Part shown: piece by piece, positions 14,849 through 17,223 of the stretch | How positions within the stretch are numbered: position 1 is the stretch's first letter | Layout: every line of letters starts with the position of its first letter | From: an uncultured Collinsella sp. | GTDB taxonomy: Bacteria > Actinomycetota > Coriobacteriia > Coriobacteriales > Coriobacteriaceae | Direction of reading: 5' to 3' | Assembly (NCBI GenBank): GCA_900542275.1 | Contig: UQMW01000046.1 | Location: 1-17,223, forward strand | DNA: 17,223 bases | Made by a program: the position numbers and the translations under genes | The notes under the pieces: model-generated | The model's input: only the letters and a program-made list of their open reading frames with translations | What the model was told of the DNA's origin: nothing | Databases searched by the model: none

Positions 14849-14911
14849 AGCGCGCAAGGACGCGCGTGTAGGGGAGCGCCTGCGGGCGCAAAACTTAAAA
14901 AGGAGGGACAC

Positions 14912-16915
14912 ATGGCTAAGTTTGACATCATCGCCGCGACCGGTTGCCCGACCGGCATTGCGCACACCTTCATGGCGAAGGAGGCGCTGGAGAAGGCAGC
15001 TGCCGAGCGCGGTCTGACCATTAAGGTCGAGACTCATGGCCAGGTCGGTGTCGAGAACGAGCTCACCAAGAGTGAGATCGCTGGTGCCAAGGCCGTCGTC
15101 GTCGCAGCCGATAAGGATGTCCAGGCTGAGCGTTTCGCCGGCAAGCCCATGGTTTCCGTTGGTGTTTCCAAGGCCCTGTCCGTTGAGGCCGCCGGCAAGC
15201 TGATCGACCGCGCACTCGCCGCCAAGGGCGACGACACGGTTGCGGCTGCTGCCGATGTCGAGGATGAGGTCGAGGAGAAGGAGTCCATCGGCCACGTCAT
15301 CTATAAGCACCTCATGAACGGCGTCAGCCATATGCTGGTCTTCGTCGTTGCCGGTGGTGTCCTGACCGCCGTTTCGTTCCTGTGGGGCATTACGTCCTTC
15401 GATTCGACGGCGTCTGACTACAACAGCTTTGCTGCGATGCTCAAGATCATCGGCGGCATCGCCATGAACCTCATGGTTCCCGTGCTTTCCGCCTACATCG
15501 CCGAATCCATCGGCAAGCGCCCGGCGCTCGTCCCCGGTTTTGTTGCCGGTATGATCGCCATCCAGGGCCTGCCTGTTAACGCCGAGACCGGCATGATCGA
15601 CGCCGGTGGCGCCGGCGTGGGCTTCGGCTTCCTGGGCGGCATCGTCGGCGGCTTCCTCGCCGGTTATGTCATCCTGCTGCTCGAGAAGGTCTTTGCCGGT
15701 CTGCCCAAGAACCTGGACGGCCTCAAGGCAATCTTTTTGTACCCGCTGTTCTCGACGGCTATCGTCGGCCTGGTCATGCTCGGCATTTCCGGCCCCATGG
15801 CTGCCATCAACACCGCCATGATGGACTTCCTCAAGGGCCTGTCTGCCTCTGGCGCCGTTGTCCTGGGTCTTGCCATTGGCTGCATGTGCGCCTTTGACAT
15901 GGGCGGCCCGGTCAACAAGGCTGCTTACGTCACCGGTACCGCTATGCTCACCGAGGCTCTGGCCGCCGGTGTTGGCACCGATACCTACAACTTCGGCACC
16001 AACTTCATGGCTGCCGTCTCCGCCGCCTGCATCGTTCCGCCGCTGATTACCACCTTTGCCGTCGTTGTCGGCAAGAAGTACTTCAGCCAGGAGGATCACG
16101 ACGCCGGAGTCGTCAACCTCATCCTTGGTTGCACCCACATCACCGAGGGCGCCATTCCGTTCATGACCAAGAACATCTGGCCCGTCATGCCCATCATGAT
16201 GCTCGGTTCCTCTATCGCTTCGATCCTGACCATTATGTTCAACGTTCACGATCCGGCGCCTCACGGTGGCTTCCTGGTCCTGCCCGTTGTCGAGAACGGT
16301 CCGCTGTGGGTCCTTGCGATCCTCATCGGCGCTGTGGTCGGTGGCATCCTGTTCGTGGCCTTCAAGAAGTACGACTTCGAGAAGAATCAGAAGGCCGCTC
16401 CTGCAGCCAAGCCCGTTGAGGCCCCCAAGGCCGTTGCCGTCGAGGCCCCTAAGGCCGAGGCTGCCGACTTCGTGAAGGTCGAGAATGTCTTTGTCGCCGA
16501 GGACTTTGCTTCTCGTGACGAGGCTCTGAGCTTCGTTTCCAACCAGGCCGTCAAGGCCGGTATCGCCAGCGACGCCGACGCCGTGATGAACGCCTTCCTG
16601 GCCCGCGAGGCCGAGGGCACCACGGGTATGATGGAGGGCTTCGCTATCCCGCATGCCAAGTCCGACGCCATTACCGAGGCTGCCGTCATCGTCGTCAAGG
16701 ACGAGTCCGGCGTGACCGGTTGGGACACCATGGACGGCGCTCCCGTCAACGTGGCTATCGCCCTGCTCATCCCCGGTGCCCAGGCCGGCACCACGCACCT
16801 CAAGATCCTGTCCAAGGTCGCCGAGGCGCTCATGGACGAGGACTTCCGTGCCACCGTCAAGGGTTCCACCGACGCCGCCGAGATCGCCAAGACGATCAAC
16901 GCCCGACTGGTCTAA
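14912..16915 (+). CDS. PTS fructose-family transporter, fused EIIB-EIIC-EIIA
   Basis: It imports and phosphorylates a sugar of the fructose/mannitol class with phosphate from HPr. The 667-residue protein has EIIB at 1-105, with the phospho-cysteine Cys12 in AATGCPTGIAHTFMA. An acidic linker follows, then membrane EIIC (about 125-485, roughly nine hydrophobic helices) with the substrate loop GCTHITEGAIPF (406-417). An Ala/Pro/Lys linker (490-518) leads to EIIA at 520-667 with phospho-histidine His581 in GFAIPHAKSD. The B-C-A order differs from A-B-C FruA of Bacillus. ATG 14912 is fixed by AAAGGAGGGA just upstream; the frame is open further upstream without a better start. The divergent RpiR-type gene suggests regulation. 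No phosphofructokinase or sugar hydrolase gene is nearby, so the sugar (fructose, mannose derivative or other) is uncertain. Confidence 0.93.
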   Translation: MAKFDIIAATGCPTGIAHTFMAKEALEKAAAERGLTIKVETHGQVGVENELTKSEIAGAKAVVVAADKDVQAERFAGKPMVSVGVSKALSVEAAGKLIDRALAAKGDDTVAAAADVEDEVEEKESIGHVIYKHLMNGVSHMLVFVVAGGVLTAVSFLWGITSFDSTASDYNSFAAMLKIIGGIAMNLMVPVLSAYIAESIGKRPALVPGFVAGMIAIQGLPVNAETGMIDAGGAGVGFGFLGGIVGGFLAGYVILLLEKVFAGLPKNLDGLKAIFLYPLFSTAIVGLVMLGISGPMAAINTAMMDFLKGLSASGAVVLGLAIGCMCAFDMGGPVNKAAYVTGTAMLTEALAAGVGTDTYNFGTNFMAAVSAACIVPPLITTFAVVVGKKYFSQEDHDAGVVNLILGCTHITEGAIPFMTKNIWPVMPIMMLGSSIASILTIMFNVHDPAPHGGFLVLPVVENGPLWVLAILIGAVVGGILFVAFKKYDFEKNQKAAPAAKPVEAPKAVAVEAPKAEAADFVKVENVFVAEDFASRDEALSFVSNQAVKAGIASDADAVMNAFLAREAEGTTGMMEGFAIPHAKSDAITEAAVIVVKDESGVTGWDTMDGAPVNVAIALLIPGAQAGTTHLKILSKVAEALMDEDFRATVKGSTDAAEIAKTINARLV

Positions 16916-16951
16916 TCCCGCAACACGCGAATACCATCGCCCCCTGTAGCA

Positions 16952-16986
16952 AAGGCGGAGCCCCTCTCCAGGGCCTCCGCCTTTTT
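16952..16986 (+). terminator. Rho-independent terminator after the PTS gene
   Basis: AAGGCGGAG (16952-16960) pairs with CTCCGCCTT (16975-16983). CCC/GGG extends the stem inward past one bulged C, and the T-tract (16982-16986) overlaps the stem end. It lies 36 bases after the stop. Confidence 0.85.
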
Positions 16987-16990
16987 CATG

Positions 16991-17081
16991 CCCCTTCTTC
17001 TAAGTTGCGGTGAAATATGGACTATTTAAACGTTTCAACCCCAAAATCAGTCCATATTTCACCGCAACTTAGAAGAAGGGG
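16991..17081. repeat. Perfect 33-bp inverted repeat
   Basis: The arm 16991-17023 is the exact reverse complement of 17049-17081, with a 25-base A+T-rich loop (17024-17048). The arms begin CCCCTTCTTCTAAG and run inward to ATATGGACT. A perfect stem of this length is far longer than needed for termination, and it starts only four bases after the PTS terminator. It could be a palindromic intergenic element (MITE or REP-like), the end of a mobile element, or a strong bidirectional terminator. Confidence 0.9.
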
Positions 17082-17223
17082 ATAGCGCGGCCTGTCTATC
17101 GGATCGTCCGTGCAGACAAATATTCAGCCAGAATTCCTTTCGCGCGATATTGCTCTGGACCGACCGAGTTTCCGCAGCTCGCCTGCCGGGCGGGGCGGTT
17201 AAGTTTGTCGCGAGTTCCGCACG
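17082..17223. other. Right-end stretch without a recognisable gene
   Basis: Together with the terminator and inverted repeat this completes the 308 bases after the PTS stop. No start codon with a ribosome-binding site or known domain is visible. On the minus strand one frame is open from the window edge leftward to a TGA inside the inverted repeat (about 17010), ending in QAALSPSSKLR, and a + strand frame is open to the edge as well. G+C-rich sequence makes such short open frames unremarkable. A 3' end of a leftward gene continuing beyond the window is possible. Confidence 0.3.

Noticed and set aside
14750..16798. 682-codon open frame on the minus strand opposite the PTS gene
   Set aside because: It mirrors a G+C-biased coding gene with clear PTS domains. 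Its product is low in complexity, rich in Gly, Asp and His, has no recognisable domain and no ribosome-binding site.
1..17223. CRISPR array, tRNA or rRNA genes
   Set aside because: No regularly spaced direct repeats, tRNA cloverleaf or rRNA sequence was found by reading the window.

Overview
The window looks like chromosomal DNA of a high-G+C actinobacterium of the Coriobacteriia, most likely Collinsella or a close relative. This rests on strong G/C-ending codon use, dense head-to-tail genes with ATGA-type overlaps, short G+C-rich terminators and the gene order efp - asp23 - nusB - xseB - tlyA - nadK - recN. The genus is an inference from memory of gene content; no search was run.

Bases 1 to about 500 are different. 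They are A+T-rich and of Firmicutes type. They hold the last codons of the macrolide-lincosamide-streptogramin B resistance gene erm(B), a 43-codon small ORF, a long imperfect palindrome and the C-terminal remnant of a type IA topoisomerase (C4 zinc finger plus tail). This is the edge of an acquired resistance segment whose bulk lies left of the window. It stops just upstream of an intact terminator and a good sigma-70 promoter, so the native control of alaS appears preserved.

From 621 to 7201 a probable operon runs on the + strand: alaS, ruvX (yqgF), mltG, a YqeG-type HAD phosphatase, aroK and an aroB-like gene. The aroB-like gene is the oddest native gene here. It keeps the overall DHQ synthase framework but has lost the recognisable NAD-binding, lysine, metal-binding and histidine motifs, and a one-base frameshift scrambles its last ~57 codons. 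pepP (7334-8464) stands alone between two terminators.

From a TATAAT -10 element at 8562 a second long operon runs efp, asp23, nusB, xseB, tlyA, nadK, recN. It covers translation rescue, envelope or stress functions, antitermination, nuclease, rRNA methylation, NADP supply and DNA repair, and ends at a symmetric hairpin.

The right part is a carbohydrate module: a leftward RpiR/MurR-type regulator (13782-14639) and a rightward fructose-family PTS permease with fused B-C-A domains (14912-16915). They share a 272-base intergenic region rich in GAAAG/CTTTC inverted repeats that may be operators. After the PTS terminator comes a perfect 33-bp inverted repeat (16991-17081) and about 140 bases without a recognisable gene.

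I did not find a new defence or biosynthetic system. The points most worth checking are the erm(B) junction, the degenerate aroB, the long inverted repeat at the right end and the RpiR-PTS operator region.
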